Below, piece after piece: positions 37,180-45,911 of a stretch of DNA of 64,000 nt; within the stretch, counting starts at the first letter, position 1; each line of letters starts with the position of its first letter. The position numbers and the translations under genes are program-made. The notes beneath the pieces were generated by a model. The model was not told the origin of the DNA and searched no databases. It worked only from the letters and a program-made list of their open reading frames with translations. This DNA is from an uncultured Alistipes sp. (GTDB lineage: Bacteria; Bacteroidota; Bacteroidia; Bacteroidales; Rikenellaceae), in contig CALUIK010000001.1 of the NCBI GenBank assembly GCA_944320685.1, forward strand, positions 248,001 to 312,000, in the 5' to 3' direction.

Positions 37180-38409
37180 TCAATTATCGAAAGCGATCTT
37201 CATTATGAGCGACGTGGCGCCGATGTTCTTCAACGTGTAATCCTTGGCCGTGGAACTCACCTTGGCGCGCAACTCCTTGTTGTCGCGCATGGGGGCGAAC
37301 CATGCCTCAAGGTCGGTGACAGTCTCCACCTTCGTTGCGGCACCCAGCGCCACCATATCACGCGCCTCCTTGAATTTCGAATAGTTTGGGCCGAAAGCTA
37401 TGGGCAGGGCGAATATGGCCGCTTCGAGCGTATTGTGTATGCCCGTGCCGAACCCGCCGCCGATATATGCCCACGAGGCATAGCGGTATACCGACGAAAG
37501 CAATCCTACCGTATCGAGCACCAGCACCTGATACCGCTCCACAGGGGTGGAACCGTCGCATCGCGTATAGCGCACGGCACCGCCCCGCGTCTCCGTCAGG
37601 ATACGGTTTATGCGACACTCGTCCATCTCGTGCGGCACGATCACGAACTTTATCTCGGGATTGTTGTTTATCAGAGGCATGAGTATATCCTCGTCGGGCC
37701 CCCATGTAGACCCCGCAACGAAAAGGGCCTTGTCGCCCTTGAACCGCTCTACTATATCTATGCGCTTCACCCCTTCGGCTATGGCCGCCACGCGGTCGAA
37801 GCGGGTATCGCCCGCAACCACCACATTGTCGAACCCTATGCCGTGGAGCAATTGGCGCGACTCCTCGTTCTGCACGAATATCTGCTCAAACGAATCGAGC
37901 GCCTGACGCCACAGGAAGCCGTAGCTGCGGAAGAATATGGAATTACGGCGGAAAATTGCCGAAATCACGAAGGTGCGGGTTCCCCTGCGCTTGAGCTGCG
38001 TGAGGTAGTTTATCCAGAACTCGTACTTGACGAATATCGCGATCTCGGGATGCGCCAGATCGAGGAAGCGGCGGACGTTGCGCGGCGTGTCGATAGGCAT
38101 GTAGAATATGTAGTCGGCCCCCTTGTAATCCTTGCGCACCTCGTAGCCGGAGGGCGAAAAGAATGTCAGAAGTATCTTGTAGCTAGGGTAATTGGCCTTG
38201 ATCCGCTCGATTACGGGACGACCCTGCTCGAATTCGCCGAGCGAGGCGACATGTATCCATACTATCCTGTCCGAGGGCGATATGGCACGGGCCATACGGT
38301 CGAATATACCATTGCGGCCGGCGGTCCACAATCTCGCCTTGTTGTTCCACAACGAGGCCAGCGCGATCAAACGTGCATATACGGCTACACAGAAATTATA
38401 TAGAAACAT
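37180..38409 (-). CDS. kdtA: Kdo transferase KdtA (WaaA)
   Basis: It adds 3-deoxy-D-manno-octulosonic acid from CMP-Kdo to lipid A precursor. The product has 409 residues from the ATG at 38409. The frame stays open to a TTG ten codons earlier, but that codon overlaps the -7 box, so the ATG is preferred. It has an N-terminal membrane anchor (MFLYNFCVAVYARLIALASL), the glycosyltransferase N domain (WIHVASLGEFEQGRPVI, FVKYEFWINYL), and a C-terminal domain with AYIGGGFGTGIHNTLEAAIFALPIAFGP. It has its own promoter and is separate from the upstream pepE-lgt-yraN unit. Confidence 0.95.
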   Translation of the reverse strand: MFLYNFCVAVYARLIALASLWNNKARLWTAGRNGIFDRMARAISPSDRIVWIHVASLGEFEQGRPVIERIKANYPSYKILLTFFSPSGYEVRKDYKGADYIFYMPIDTPRNVRRFLDLAHPEIAIFVKYEFWINYLTQLKRRGTRTFVISAIFRRNSIFFRSYGFLWRQALDSFEQIFVQNEESRQLLHGIGFDNVVVAGDTRFDRVAAIAEGVKRIDIVERFKGDKALFVAGSTWGPDEDILMPLINNNPEIKFVIVPHEMDECRINRILTETRGGAVRYTRCDGSTPVERYQVLVLDTVGLLSSVYRYASWAYIGGGFGTGIHNTLEAAIFALPIAFGPNYSKFKEARDMVALGAATKVETVTDLEAWFAPMRDNKELRAKVSSTAKDYTLKNIGATSLIMKIAFDN

Positions 38410-38436
38410 AAATGTCACTATCGCGATTTTGCGCGA

Positions 38437-38468
38437 CAAAGGTATGTTTTTTTATCCGTTATACCAAA
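38437..38468 (-). promoter_or_regulatory. Consensus promoter of kdtA
   Basis: On the minus strand: TTTG (38465-38468), a 20-bp spacer, then TACCTTTG (38437-38444). It rules out the TTG at 38439 as the start codon. Confidence 0.85.
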
Positions 38469-38837
38469 TTACCACCCCACTTCGACCGCATTTGCCACAT
38501 ATCGGACCTCATACGAGCCGTCGGGACAGATCTCCACGGCCACGAGATCGAACTCGGCCTCCCCTGCGGTACGGGTCATGGCGAGGTACGCCTCCGCAGC
38601 ACGGAGCATGGCTCCGGCCTTGGCCGGCGTTATAGTCATCTCCGGCGGCACCACGGAATCGGCCGCGCGTGTCCGCACCTCCACGAAGTGCGTGACACCC
38701 GATTTCACCGCTACGATGTCTATCTCGTAACGGCCGCAGCGCCAATTGCGGGCACAGATCAAAAAGCCGTGGCGGCGCAGATACTCCACCGCTATGGCCT
38801 CGCCGCGATCCCCCGTCATTTTCGCCCGTGTAGCCAT
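38469..38837 (-). CDS. YraN family (UPF0102) endonuclease-like protein
   Basis: This 122-residue protein has the UPF0102 plan: TGDRGEAIAVEYLRRHGF at the N-terminus, then NWRCGRYEIDIVAV and FVEVRTR, the PD-(D/E)XK-like core, in which the final lysine is Arg. Family members are conserved and of uncertain role, possibly nuclease-related. It begins 4 bp after the lgt stop and is the last gene of pepE-lgt-yraN. Confidence 0.9.
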   Translation of the reverse strand: MATRAKMTGDRGEAIAVEYLRRHGFLICARNWRCGRYEIDIVAVKSGVTHFVEVRTRAADSVVPPEMTITPAKAGAMLRAAEAYLAMTRTAGEAEFDLVAVEICPDGSYEVRYVANAVEVGW

Positions 38838-38841
38838 GACT

Positions 38842-39678
38842 TCAGCCTCTTGCCGAGACTCGTTTGCGCCGTGCCGCCATCACGGCCACGCCGGTTAATA
38901 TAAAAGGTATGCTCAACAGCTGTCCCATATCCAGCGAGATGCTGTCGCGCAGGTATGCCTCGAACGGCTCCTGCACCTCCTTGACGAACTCCACAGCGAA
39001 ACGCAAGCCGAATATCAACAGCACCGACAGCCCGAAAAAGTATCCGGTTCCGACCTTCCCGCGGCACCGGCCGTAGGCGACGTATGTCACGGCAAAGGCG
39101 GCGAAATATCCGAGCGCCTCGTAGAGCTGCGCCGGATGGCGCGGCAGCGGATCCACACGGCTGAATACCACGCCCCACGGTACATCGGTCGGGGCGCCTA
39201 TGATCTCCGAATTGAAGAAGTTGCCCAAACGTATGAAAGCACCCCCGAGCGGTGCCACCACCCCCAGTTTGTCAAGCAGCTCCCACACAGGGAACCTGTA
39301 GCGTCGGGCATACAATATCAGTGACACCACGATACCGATGGCAGCGCCGTGGCTCGCAAGGCCCATAAACCCGAACCCCAAGCTGCCGTCGGCACGCTCG
39401 TACAGCGGAATTACGATACGCCACGGGTGCGCAAGATAGTAGTGCGTCTCGTAGAAGAGGCAATGCCCCAGCCGCGCACCTATAAATGTTCCCAGAAAGA
39501 CATAAGCCAGCAGTGCGTCGAGGTGTTCTGCCGAGAGCGCCTCGCGACGGAATATAGACCTCATGACATAGTAGCACGCGGCGAAGGCCGCAAGCCAGCA
39601 CAGGGAATAGTATCTGACCGCAAACCCGCCTATCGAAAACAATACGGGGTCGATGTCCCACACCAGATGTCCGTCCAT
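38842..39678 (-). CDS. lgt: Prolipoprotein diacylglyceryl transferase
   Basis: This inner-membrane enzyme attaches diacylglycerol to the lipobox cysteine of prolipoproteins, so it serves the many lipoproteins encoded in this window. The 278-residue product has about seven membrane helices, YVFLGTFIGARLGHCLFYE, the catalytic region GLASHGAAIGI (H near residue 110) and the signature GAFIRLGNFFNSEIIG. The usual HGG is HGA here, a mild deviation. It lies 17 bp after the pepE stop. Confidence 0.93.
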   Translation of the reverse strand: MDGHLVWDIDPVLFSIGGFAVRYYSLCWLAAFAACYYVMRSIFRREALSAEHLDALLAYVFLGTFIGARLGHCLFYETHYYLAHPWRIVIPLYERADGSLGFGFMGLASHGAAIGIVVSLILYARRYRFPVWELLDKLGVVAPLGGAFIRLGNFFNSEIIGAPTDVPWGVVFSRVDPLPRHPAQLYEALGYFAAFAVTYVAYGRCRGKVGTGYFFGLSVLLIFGLRFAVEFVKEVQEPFEAYLRDSISLDMGQLLSIPFILTGVAVMAARRKRVSARG

Positions 39679-39695
39679 ATGAAAGTCGATGGCTC

Positions 39696-40397
39696 CTACA
39701 ACAGGAAGGCAAGGTCGTCACCCGCCTTCACCTCAAATGCCTCCACTCCCTTGCGGAAGATGCGTGCCGTGCGCGGCCCCACGAGGTCCAGACGCCCGTC
39801 GTGCATGTGTAGCATGCACCCCTCGCGCAGGCCCACGACCCAGCGGCGCGGGTTAGCCTCGATATACTCCAGAATACGCTGCTCGCGCGTCTCGCCGGCG
39901 TGACCTTCAGGGTTTGCGTCGAGGTAGTGCGGGTTTATCTGGAACCTTACAGCCCCGATGGCGCGGAACGACTCGGGCTGCACTATCGGCATGTCGTTTG
40001 TGGTGCATATCGTCGGGCAGGCGACATTGCTGCCTGCCGACCACCCCACATACGGGGCTCCCGAAGCGATCTTCGAACGTATGGCCCCCATGAGCCCCTG
40101 CTTCTGCATCCTGTGCGCCAGTGCAAAGGTATTGCCGCCGCCCACGCATACGGCCTCCGCCTCGCGTATCATGCGGCGAGGGTCTTTCGCCCGGTGCACC
40201 GATCGGACCTTGATCCCCAGCTCGTCGAAACGGGCCTGTACCTTCGCCTCGTATGCGGCATACGAGAAGGTTACGGCGGCATAAGGCACGAATGCCACCT
40301 CCTTCACACCGCCGAGGAAACCGCCTATGGCATTCAGCGGATAACGCAGGTATTCCTCACCGGCATTGGTGGAATTGGATATAAGGAGTAGATTCAT
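39696..40397 (-). CDS. pepE: Alpha-aspartyl dipeptidase (peptidase E)
   Basis: This serine peptidase hydrolyses N-terminal Asp-Xaa dipeptides. The 233-residue product has nucleophile S120 in GWSAGSN, H157 in NPHYLD and D135 in NDMPI. These numbers match the catalytic triad reported for Salmonella PepE. The fold is the class I glutamine-amidotransferase-like fold. It is the first gene of a minus-strand run with lgt and yraN. Confidence 0.93.
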   Translation of the reverse strand: MNLLLISNSTNAGEEYLRYPLNAIGGFLGGVKEVAFVPYAAVTFSYAAYEAKVQARFDELGIKVRSVHRAKDPRRMIREAEAVCVGGGNTFALAHRMQKQGLMGAIRSKIASGAPYVGWSAGSNVACPTICTTNDMPIVQPESFRAIGAVRFQINPHYLDANPEGHAGETREQRILEYIEANPRRWVVGLREGCMLHMHDGRLDLVGPRTARIFRKGVEAFEVKAGDDLAFLL

Positions 40398-40489
40398 AAT
40401 ACAGTGATTTTCAAATACTTATCAAACAACCGAAATATAGAGGGGATAAAATATTTCCAACATGATGCCAAAATTAATAAAAAAAGTGT

Positions 40490-40497
40490 TACTTTTG
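40490..40497 (+). promoter_or_regulatory. acpP -7 element
   Basis: TACTTTTG lies 67 bp ahead of the acpP ATG in an AT-rich region. No properly spaced TTTG was found. Confidence 0.5.
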
Positions 40498-40564
40498 TGC
40501 AGAAAAGCGCAGAAAAGATTGCGACCAATCAATATTACATTTGTTAAACTTAAAAATTAAAGTT

Positions 40565-40801
40565 ATGTCAGAAGTTCAGTCAAAAGTTGTCGAGATCATC
40601 GTTGACAAGTTGGGCGTTAAGGAGTCTGAGGTAGTTCCCGAAGCAAGTTTCACCGCTCACCTGGGCGCAGATTCGCTGGACACCGTTGAGTTGATCATGG
40701 AGTTCGAGAAGGCATTCGACATCCAGATCCCCGACGAGGACGCCGAGAAGATCACTACCGTTGGCGATGCTATCGCATACGTAGAGTCTCACAAGAAGTA
40801 A
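40565..40801 (+). CDS. acpP: Acyl carrier protein
   Basis: The 78-residue acidic carrier for fatty-acid synthesis has the phosphopantetheine site [10 protein letters not shown], with S37 as attachment residue. The ATG at 40565 gives the standard length; a TTG-initiated extension in frame is not needed. The codon use is less GC-rich than the neighbours, as expected for a very highly expressed gene. The gene normally found after it in Bacteroidetes, fabF, is not here. Confidence 0.97.
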   Translation: MSEVQSKVVEIIVDKLGVKESEVVPEASFTAHLGADSLDTVELIMEFEKAFDIQIPDEDAEKITTVGDAIAYVESHKK

Positions 40802-41227
40802 TTTCAAGACCATATACCTCGCATAAAACGTGTCCGCCGATGTTTCGCATGAAATGTCGGACGTGCGTCTGCAGACGTCGCGGGCCCGGGTGCGGGACAG
40901 GGACACACCGAACTTACAAGGTTCTACGCAGAGAGCAGGGCTATATCGGGGCGTATTTTCTCCTCGGTTGGCCCTTTTTCCGTTTCTCGAATCTCTTGTG
41001 CGGCGCATGCATCGCAGCATGCGACAGCGGCACTTGCCGACAAACGCCGCACCACGCCAATACAGTACCCAGCACGAAGCGCGCGCATTAAGGCATGATG
41101 GATCCCGCCGCCGCATATCGCACTGTGTGAGCCATGATGCCCTGCCGCCGACGCCGCAACCGACGGCAGGATGCCGATGAGGCAGCAACCGGCGTTTTGA
41201 CACAACCTTCAACATCGAATAAAACAA
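40802..41227 (+). other. 426-bp gap between acpP and rnc where fabF is expected
   Basis: No coding frame resembling FabF (about 1.25 kb) is present, and no FabF-like tail (such as NSFGFGG) or terminator was recognised. A 12-bp perfect palindrome, CGTCTGCAGACG, lies at 40866-40877. The gap is unusually GC-rich for non-coding DNA. Confidence 0.7.
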
Positions 41228-43036
41228 GTGATAGATTTCATCTTACGGCCCATACGCCGCCGATTCGGCAAAGACCGCCGATTCTACGCCGCCATCGATG
41301 ACATGTTCGGATTCATTCCGCACAATATCGAACTCTACAAACTCGCCCTTATACACAAGTCGGCCTCGGTGACACTCGACGACGGCCGCCAGATCAACAA
41401 CGAACGTCTCGAATTCCTTGGCGACGCCGTCATCGAAAGCGTCACCTCGGACTACCTATTCATCGAGTTCCCCGACCAGAACGAAGGGTTCCTCACACAA
41501 CTGCGCTCGAAGATGGTATCGCGCCAGTCGCTCAACGAGGTTGCCAAGCGTCTGAAACTCGATACCCACGTCATAACCCACTCGTCCGCCAGTTTCTCGC
41601 AGAAACATATCTACGGCGACGCCTTCGAGGCCATGATGGGGGCCATATACCTCGATCAGGGCTATGATTTCGTCAACCGCCTTCTCATCAACCGCATCTT
41701 CGGCGACTACCTCCGGACAGGGGCGCTGCTCGAAGAGGAGACGGATTTCAAAAGCCGCCTTATCGAATGGTGCCAGAAAAACCACCACACCATACGCTTC
41801 ATCACTTCGCACGACAAGAGTTACTCGTCGGCGCACCCCCTATTCAACTGCAAGGTGCTCATCGACGACATCGAAGCCGGTTACGGATCGGGCGAATCGA
41901 AGAAGGAGGCGGAACAACACGCCGCCTACTCCGTTTCGCAAGGGTTCCGCGAAGAGGACTGCGCCAAACTGTTCGACAGGCTCGACGCCATAGAGCGCGG
42001 GATTGCCCCCGCACAGAGCCAGCGGCACGGCACGGACGACAGCGCGGATGATACCGACGCCGTGCCCCGGAACGGGGAGGCCAAAGCCGACAGAAAAAAT
42101 GACGGCGACGCCACCTCAACGAAAGGGCATGGACGGAGCCGGTCGGCGCGCCGCGCACGCAAACGTGCCGCACAGGCCGACCTCCAGACGGAGATTCAGG
42201 CGGACGTTCAGGCCGACATTCAGATGCCGACAGACGGCAATACGGAAACAGACGGCGAACGTGCCGGCACTGACACCATGGGCGGCAACGCCGCAGCGGA
42301 GGTACAGTCGGCAGAAGGAGGCTACGCTGCGGCCGAAAACGCAATCCCGACTGAATTAAACGATACTGCAGAGGCCGTAGAGGCGGCACCCTGCACACCG
42401 GATGCGCAGGACGCGGAGAGCGAGGAGAAGAGAGCCGTAACGACAGCCGAAGCGGAAGAGGTTTCGGCAACGGATGCAGTTCCGGCCGAGCCCGCGGCAC
42501 CCAAACGCCGCACGCGTCGCCGCACGCCTAAAGCCGCACCTGCAAGCAGCGCTGCCGACGCCGCAGAATCGGATAACATACCCGACGTCGGTGCCGTCAC
42601 GACAGAAGAGCAGGCCGGAAACGGACAAGTCAAGGAGGCAACCGTCGCACAGGCCGATACGGATATTACCGCTGCAGATACTGGCACAGCCCCCAAACGG
42701 CGCACGCGTCGCCGCACGCCGAAAGCCGCCGCCGCAAAGGCTGAAGAGGTTACGTCGCAAGCCGCCGGGACGCTGCCCACGGAGACGGTCCCCGAGGAGA
42801 GTATGGCTGGAACGCAACATGCCGACATGCAAACGGAGAGCGACACCCCCGCCGCGGAGAGTGGCGCCGCACCCAAACGGCGGCCACGGCGGCGCGCATC
42901 GAAAACGGCGGCCGAAGAAGGCTCGAATGCAGAGGCCGGCAAGCCCGAAGAGGCCGCGACAGCAGGAGCGTCCGAAAAGGCCGCCACAACCATGACAACG
43001 GATAATACCGAAACCGCCGTCAACACGGCAGAATAA
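41228..43036 (+). CDS. rnc: Ribonuclease III with a long basic repeat-bearing C-terminal tail
   Basis: This dsRNA endonuclease for rRNA and mRNA processing starts with GTG; the residues from the first codon match family N-termini (ILRPIRRRFGKD). The nuclease domain has E59, E62 and D66 in NNERLEFLGDAVIES, with D131 and E134 in DAFEAMMGA. A dsRBD spans about residues 178-245. Residues 260-602 are an extra tail, acidic and Ala-rich, with a basic patch near 300 (GRSRSARRARKRAAQ) and three copies of APKRRTRRRTPKAA-type motifs at 424, 488 and 548. Typical RNase III has about 230-250 residues. Confidence 0.93.
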   Translation: MIDFILRPIRRRFGKDRRFYAAIDDMFGFIPHNIELYKLALIHKSASVTLDDGRQINNERLEFLGDAVIESVTSDYLFIEFPDQNEGFLTQLRSKMVSRQSLNEVAKRLKLDTHVITHSSASFSQKHIYGDAFEAMMGAIYLDQGYDFVNRLLINRIFGDYLRTGALLEEETDFKSRLIEWCQKNHHTIRFITSHDKSYSSAHPLFNCKVLIDDIEAGYGSGESKKEAEQHAAYSVSQGFREEDCAKLFDRLDAIERGIAPAQSQRHGTDDSADDTDAVPRNGEAKADRKNDGDATSTKGHGRSRSARRARKRAAQADLQTEIQADVQADIQMPTDGNTETDGERAGTDTMGGNAAAEVQSAEGGYAAAENAIPTELNDTAEAVEAAPCTPDAQDAESEEKRAVTTAEAEEVSATDAVPAEPAAPKRRTRRRTPKAAPASSAADAAESDNIPDVGAVTTEEQAGNGQVKEATVAQADTDITAADTGTAPKRRTRRRTPKAAAAKAEEVTSQAAGTLPTETVPEESMAGTQHADMQTESDTPAAESGAAPKRRPRRRASKTAAEEGSNAEAGKPEEAATAGASEKAATTMTTDNTETAVNTAE

Positions 43037-43068
43037 ACCGCCTGCCGCGACCGCGGCTGCCGCAGTAC

Positions 43069-43719
43069 ATGAAAAACCTGCACGATAAACTCCTCTCGCG
43101 TGGGGCCGCATCCCTCACCGATGCCGAGTTGCTGGCCCTGCTCGTGGAGTCGGCAGACGACAGGCGCGACCCGCGTCTCACGGCCGAGGCTCTCATTGCG
43201 GTCTACGGTTCGCTTACGGCTGTCGCCCATGCCGAAATAGGGCGTCTGCGCATGAGCGAGGGGCTGGGGTTGCGCCGTGCCGAGCGCATACGCCTCGCCG
43301 CAGAGCTCGGCCGGCGCGCAGCCGCCGCTACGGCCGCCGCTACGGCTTCCGTCACCACCGACGCCGATGTCGTGCGCCTCATGCGCCCGCATTTCGACGC
43401 CATACGCCACGAGGAGTGCTGGGCAATATACCTCACCTCATCGAACCGCATCATCGAACACAGCCGCGTCAGTCAAGGCGGCGTGCAGGCCACCGTCGTA
43501 GACCACAGGCTCATAGTCAAGCGCGCCCTCGAACTGCTCGCCACACAGACAATCCTCGTGCACAACCACCCGTCGGGCACGGCCGCGCCGAGCGACGCCG
43601 ACCGTACGCTCACAATGCGCATACGCGATGCCGCAGCACTGTTCGACATACGCCTGACGGATCACATCATAATAGCGCGCGAAGGGGATTTCTCTTTTCG
43701 AAGGGCAGGATTGCTATAA
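43069..43719 (+). CDS. radC: RadC family JAB-domain protein
   Basis: The 216-residue product has an N-terminal helix-hairpin-helix-like part (ASLTDAELLALLVES). The C-terminal JAMM/MPN metalloprotease-like domain carries HNHPSG...PSDAD and the E in GGVQATVVDHR-type strands. RadC was once linked to repair; the true function is unresolved. It is 32 bp downstream of rnc on the same strand and probably co-transcribed. Confidence 0.93.
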   Translation: MKNLHDKLLSRGAASLTDAELLALLVESADDRRDPRLTAEALIAVYGSLTAVAHAEIGRLRMSEGLGLRRAERIRLAAELGRRAAAATAAATASVTTDADVVRLMRPHFDAIRHEECWAIYLTSSNRIIEHSRVSQGGVQATVVDHRLIVKRALELLATQTILVHNHPSGTAAPSDADRTLTMRIRDAAALFDIRLTDHIIIAREGDFSFRRAGLL

Positions 43720-43737
43720 GTTTTTACGACATGAAAC

Positions 43738-43772
43738 GGCGCATGGGAGCGGGTAACCCTTCCCCATGCGCC
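43738..43772. terminator. Hairpin between radC and the barrel gene
   Basis: GGCGCATGGG pairs with CCCATGCGCC across a 15-nt loop. T tracts are weak on both strands. Confidence 0.5.
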
Positions 43773-43796
43773 GCACCCGCGGATCACGCCACAGTG

Positions 43797-44513
43797 TCAC
43801 CAACGTATCTGTAGAAACGCACGGAAGCCCGATGTCCGGAGTTTCGACGCCATAAGGTCCTCACCTCCCGTAAAGTCCCTGTACCTGCAACCGACGCCCA
43901 TACGGGACTCGATACCTACGCCGATATTCTTCCAAGCGACCGATGCCCCCAGATTGAACATCGAGGCATAATTGCCGTAAAAGTTGTATTCTATGTATAT
44001 GCCGGTAAACGTAGGCGCATAACGCGCATATGCCGAAAATGTGAAATTCTTTCCGGGGGTGACAGTAATCGAAGGGCCTACCTGAAGCGAATACTCGACC
44101 TTGTGCATGGGGACGTCGATACGTTTCGAGGGGTCATGCGTCGCATCGAAATCGTCGGGGTCCACCATACCCCACTCATCCATGTTGTCTATGGTATAGT
44201 TCGAATACGTCGCATCAAAAAAACCTACGTCGAGGCCGACACCCATCATGCGGGCAATGGGCCTCTTGTGCAACATATAGGTATGGACATATGTAAGCGA
44301 CACGGCCCAATTGCTTTCTGCGCTCTTGCCGGTACCATCCATACCCGCATCCTTATCCGACAACTTTATCTCATCAGACACATAGCTGATATTAATGTAG
44401 TTTTTACGCGCCTTCTTGTCAGGACGGAACTGAAAGAAATCATTATAATCCTGCGCTACAGCCGATGCAGATACGCACAGCACCGTCATGGCCAAAAACA
44501 AAAATCTCTTCAT
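43797..44513 (-). CDS. Outer-membrane beta-barrel protein, paralog A
   Basis: The ATG at 44513 gives 238 residues with a signal peptide (MKRFLFLAMTVLCVSASAVAQ). Alternating beta-strands follow, ending with a C-terminal aromatic strand (TSGFRAFLQIRW), as expected for an outer-membrane barrel. It is clearly a paralog of the next gene. They share RxPDK, INISYVSD, YMLHKRPIAR, TYSNYT, the internal block VGPSITVTPGK, NFYGNYAS/SFYGNYAT, IGVGIESRMG/IGVGIEARMG and MASKLRTSGFRAFLQ. Function is unknown. The leader from the mapped promoter is about 170 nt. Confidence 0.82.
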   Translation of the reverse strand: MKRFLFLAMTVLCVSASAVAQDYNDFFQFRPDKKARKNYINISYVSDEIKLSDKDAGMDGTGKSAESNWAVSLTYVHTYMLHKRPIARMMGVGLDVGFFDATYSNYTIDNMDEWGMVDPDDFDATHDPSKRIDVPMHKVEYSLQVGPSITVTPGKNFTFSAYARYAPTFTGIYIEYNFYGNYASMFNLGASVAWKNIGVGIESRMGVGCRYRDFTGGEDLMASKLRTSGFRAFLQIRW

Positions 44514-44535
44514 AAAACAGAAATTATAATCAAAC

Positions 44536-44559
44536 ATTCCGAATATCATACCGAAGCGG
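44536..44559 (-). promoter_or_regulatory. Shared leader element, paralog A copy
   Basis: Plus-strand ATTCCGAATA-TCATACCGAA is nearly identical to the copy at 45741-45764. It lies 22 bp before the start codon, around the ribosome binding region. Confidence 0.55.
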
Positions 44560-44691
44560 CCGGGCTACATTACGCCCCCTGTCCTAACCCAATACGCCAG
44601 ATTCCGTATGCCTGCGCCTCCACGCAAAATTAAAATACCGCAAACAATGTGCAGTTCGAAAATCATACTATAACATGTATAATTTTCATTA

Positions 44692-44722
44692 CAAATATAA
44701 GGATAATTATCCATTATCCAAA
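44692..44722 (-). promoter_or_regulatory. Consensus promoter of barrel gene A
   Basis: On the minus strand: TTTG (44719-44722), a 19-bp spacer, then TATATTTG (44692-44699). Confidence 0.8.
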
Positions 44723-44902
44723 CACATCCGCCATCTCTTTCGCAAACCTGCCTCCGCCGAAATCTTAAAACGCGATTATCCGCCATACGGACATCCATTT
44801 ATTTACAAAAGGTGCCAACAGGCCGGATTACGGCATCGTAAAACGGGAATATTCGAGATGCCTCCAATACGGAATTTGGAGCGGCGCAATGCCCCTGTGA
44901 CT

Positions 44903-44940
44903 GAAAAACAAGTCGGGCGCGATTGATTCGCGCCCGACTT
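44903..44940 (-). terminator. Terminator after barrel gene B
   Basis: AAGTCGGGCGCG pairs with CGCGCCCGACTT, then TGTTTTT on the minus strand. Confidence 0.88.
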
Positions 44941-44986
44941 GTCGGCCCGTCACCGCGCAATGCGGGACTTTATGTTTATCTGCCTG

Positions 44987-45715
44987 CTACCAGCGGAACT
45001 GCAAGAATGCCCTGAAGCCCGAAGTCTTGAGTTTCGACGCCATGAAATCATCGCCTCCCGCGAAATTCTTGTACTTGCAGCTCCCCATGCGGGCCTCGAT
45101 ACCGACACCGATCTTCTTCCACGTGAGCGACGCTCCCACATTGAAAAAGGTCGCATAGTTGCCGTAGAACGAATCGTCCACATATATGCACGAGAACGAA
45201 GGAGCATAACGCGCATACGCCGCAACGGTCAGGCTCTTGCCCGGGGTAATGGTAATCGACGGCCCCACAAGAAAAGCATACTCGGCCTTATGCATATCGA
45301 CACTTTCCGACGAACCGTATGTTTCGTCATACCCTTCCGATCCGTCATCCCCGCCGAACCCGTCCATCGTATAGTTCGAATAGGTAAGATCCAAGAAACT
45401 AAGGTCGAGGCCGATACTCAACAGGCGTGCAATCGGTTTCTTGTGGAGCATATATGTGCGGCCGCGCGTAATCGATACTCCCCAATTGTTTTTGAGGCCC
45501 TCGTTCTTCCCATCGACGATACCCGATGTCTCATCCATGATGTCGCCGAACCCCAGACTGCTGTCGGTAGGCTTGATCTTGTCGGAAACGTAGCTGATGT
45601 TGAAGAATTTTTTACGTACCATTTTATCGGGACGGTCCACGCCCGAATCATCCTGTGCCGCAGCCGAGAAGCACACACACAACATCGCCGAAACCAAAAG
45701 CAAAGTTTTCTTCAT
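44987..45715 (-). CDS. Outer-membrane beta-barrel protein, paralog B
   Basis: This 242-residue exported barrel has a signal peptide (MKKTLLLVSAMLCVCFSAAA). Its blocks are shared with paralog A: PDKMVRKKFFNISYVSD, YMLHKKPIARLL, YSNYTMDG, GPSITITPGKSL, FYGNYATFFN and SKLKTSGFRAFLQFRW. It differs in an acidic Gly-rich insert (GFGGDDGSEGYDETYG), where A has MDEWGMVDPDD. Each gene has its own promoter and a long leader, so they are separate transcripts from a tandem duplication. Role unknown. Confidence 0.82.
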   Translation of the reverse strand: MKKTLLLVSAMLCVCFSAAAQDDSGVDRPDKMVRKKFFNISYVSDKIKPTDSSLGFGDIMDETSGIVDGKNEGLKNNWGVSITRGRTYMLHKKPIARLLSIGLDLSFLDLTYSNYTMDGFGGDDGSEGYDETYGSSESVDMHKAEYAFLVGPSITITPGKSLTVAAYARYAPSFSCIYVDDSFYGNYATFFNVGASLTWKKIGVGIEARMGSCKYKNFAGGDDFMASKLKTSGFRAFLQFRW

Positions 45716-45740
45716 AAAATTTTAAAATTAAAAGTAATGA

Positions 45741-45764
45741 ATTCCGAATACTTATACCGAAACG
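45741..45764 (-). promoter_or_regulatory. Shared leader element, paralog B copy
   Basis: Plus-strand ATTCCGAATACTTATACCGAA matches the paralog A block with one inserted base and one substitution. It lies 25 bp before the start codon. Confidence 0.55.
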
Positions 45765-45911
45765 CACCGAACGGCAAATCACCCTGCCGAATAGTTGCCG
45801 GCTGCAGCAATTCGCACGAAAAATACATCCACAGCCCCTCAGACGCGGAATTCTATCGCCGAGAGTTGAATTTCCAAATCACAGATTATCTTGAGTCTCC
45901 TTCTTTCAAGA

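Larger units (their letters stand above)
44514..44986. other. 473-bp gap between the two barrel genes
   Basis: It contains the paralog A leader and its promoter (44692-44722), a shared leader block at 44536-44559, and a terminator for paralog B (44903-44940). No further gene was recognised. Confidence 0.6.

Noticed and set aside
42322..43410. 362-codon minus-strand frame with repeats such as GVRRRVRRLGA, antisense to the rnc tail
   Set aside because: It is the complement of the Arg-rich repeat of RNase III, so the repeats are inherited from the sense gene.
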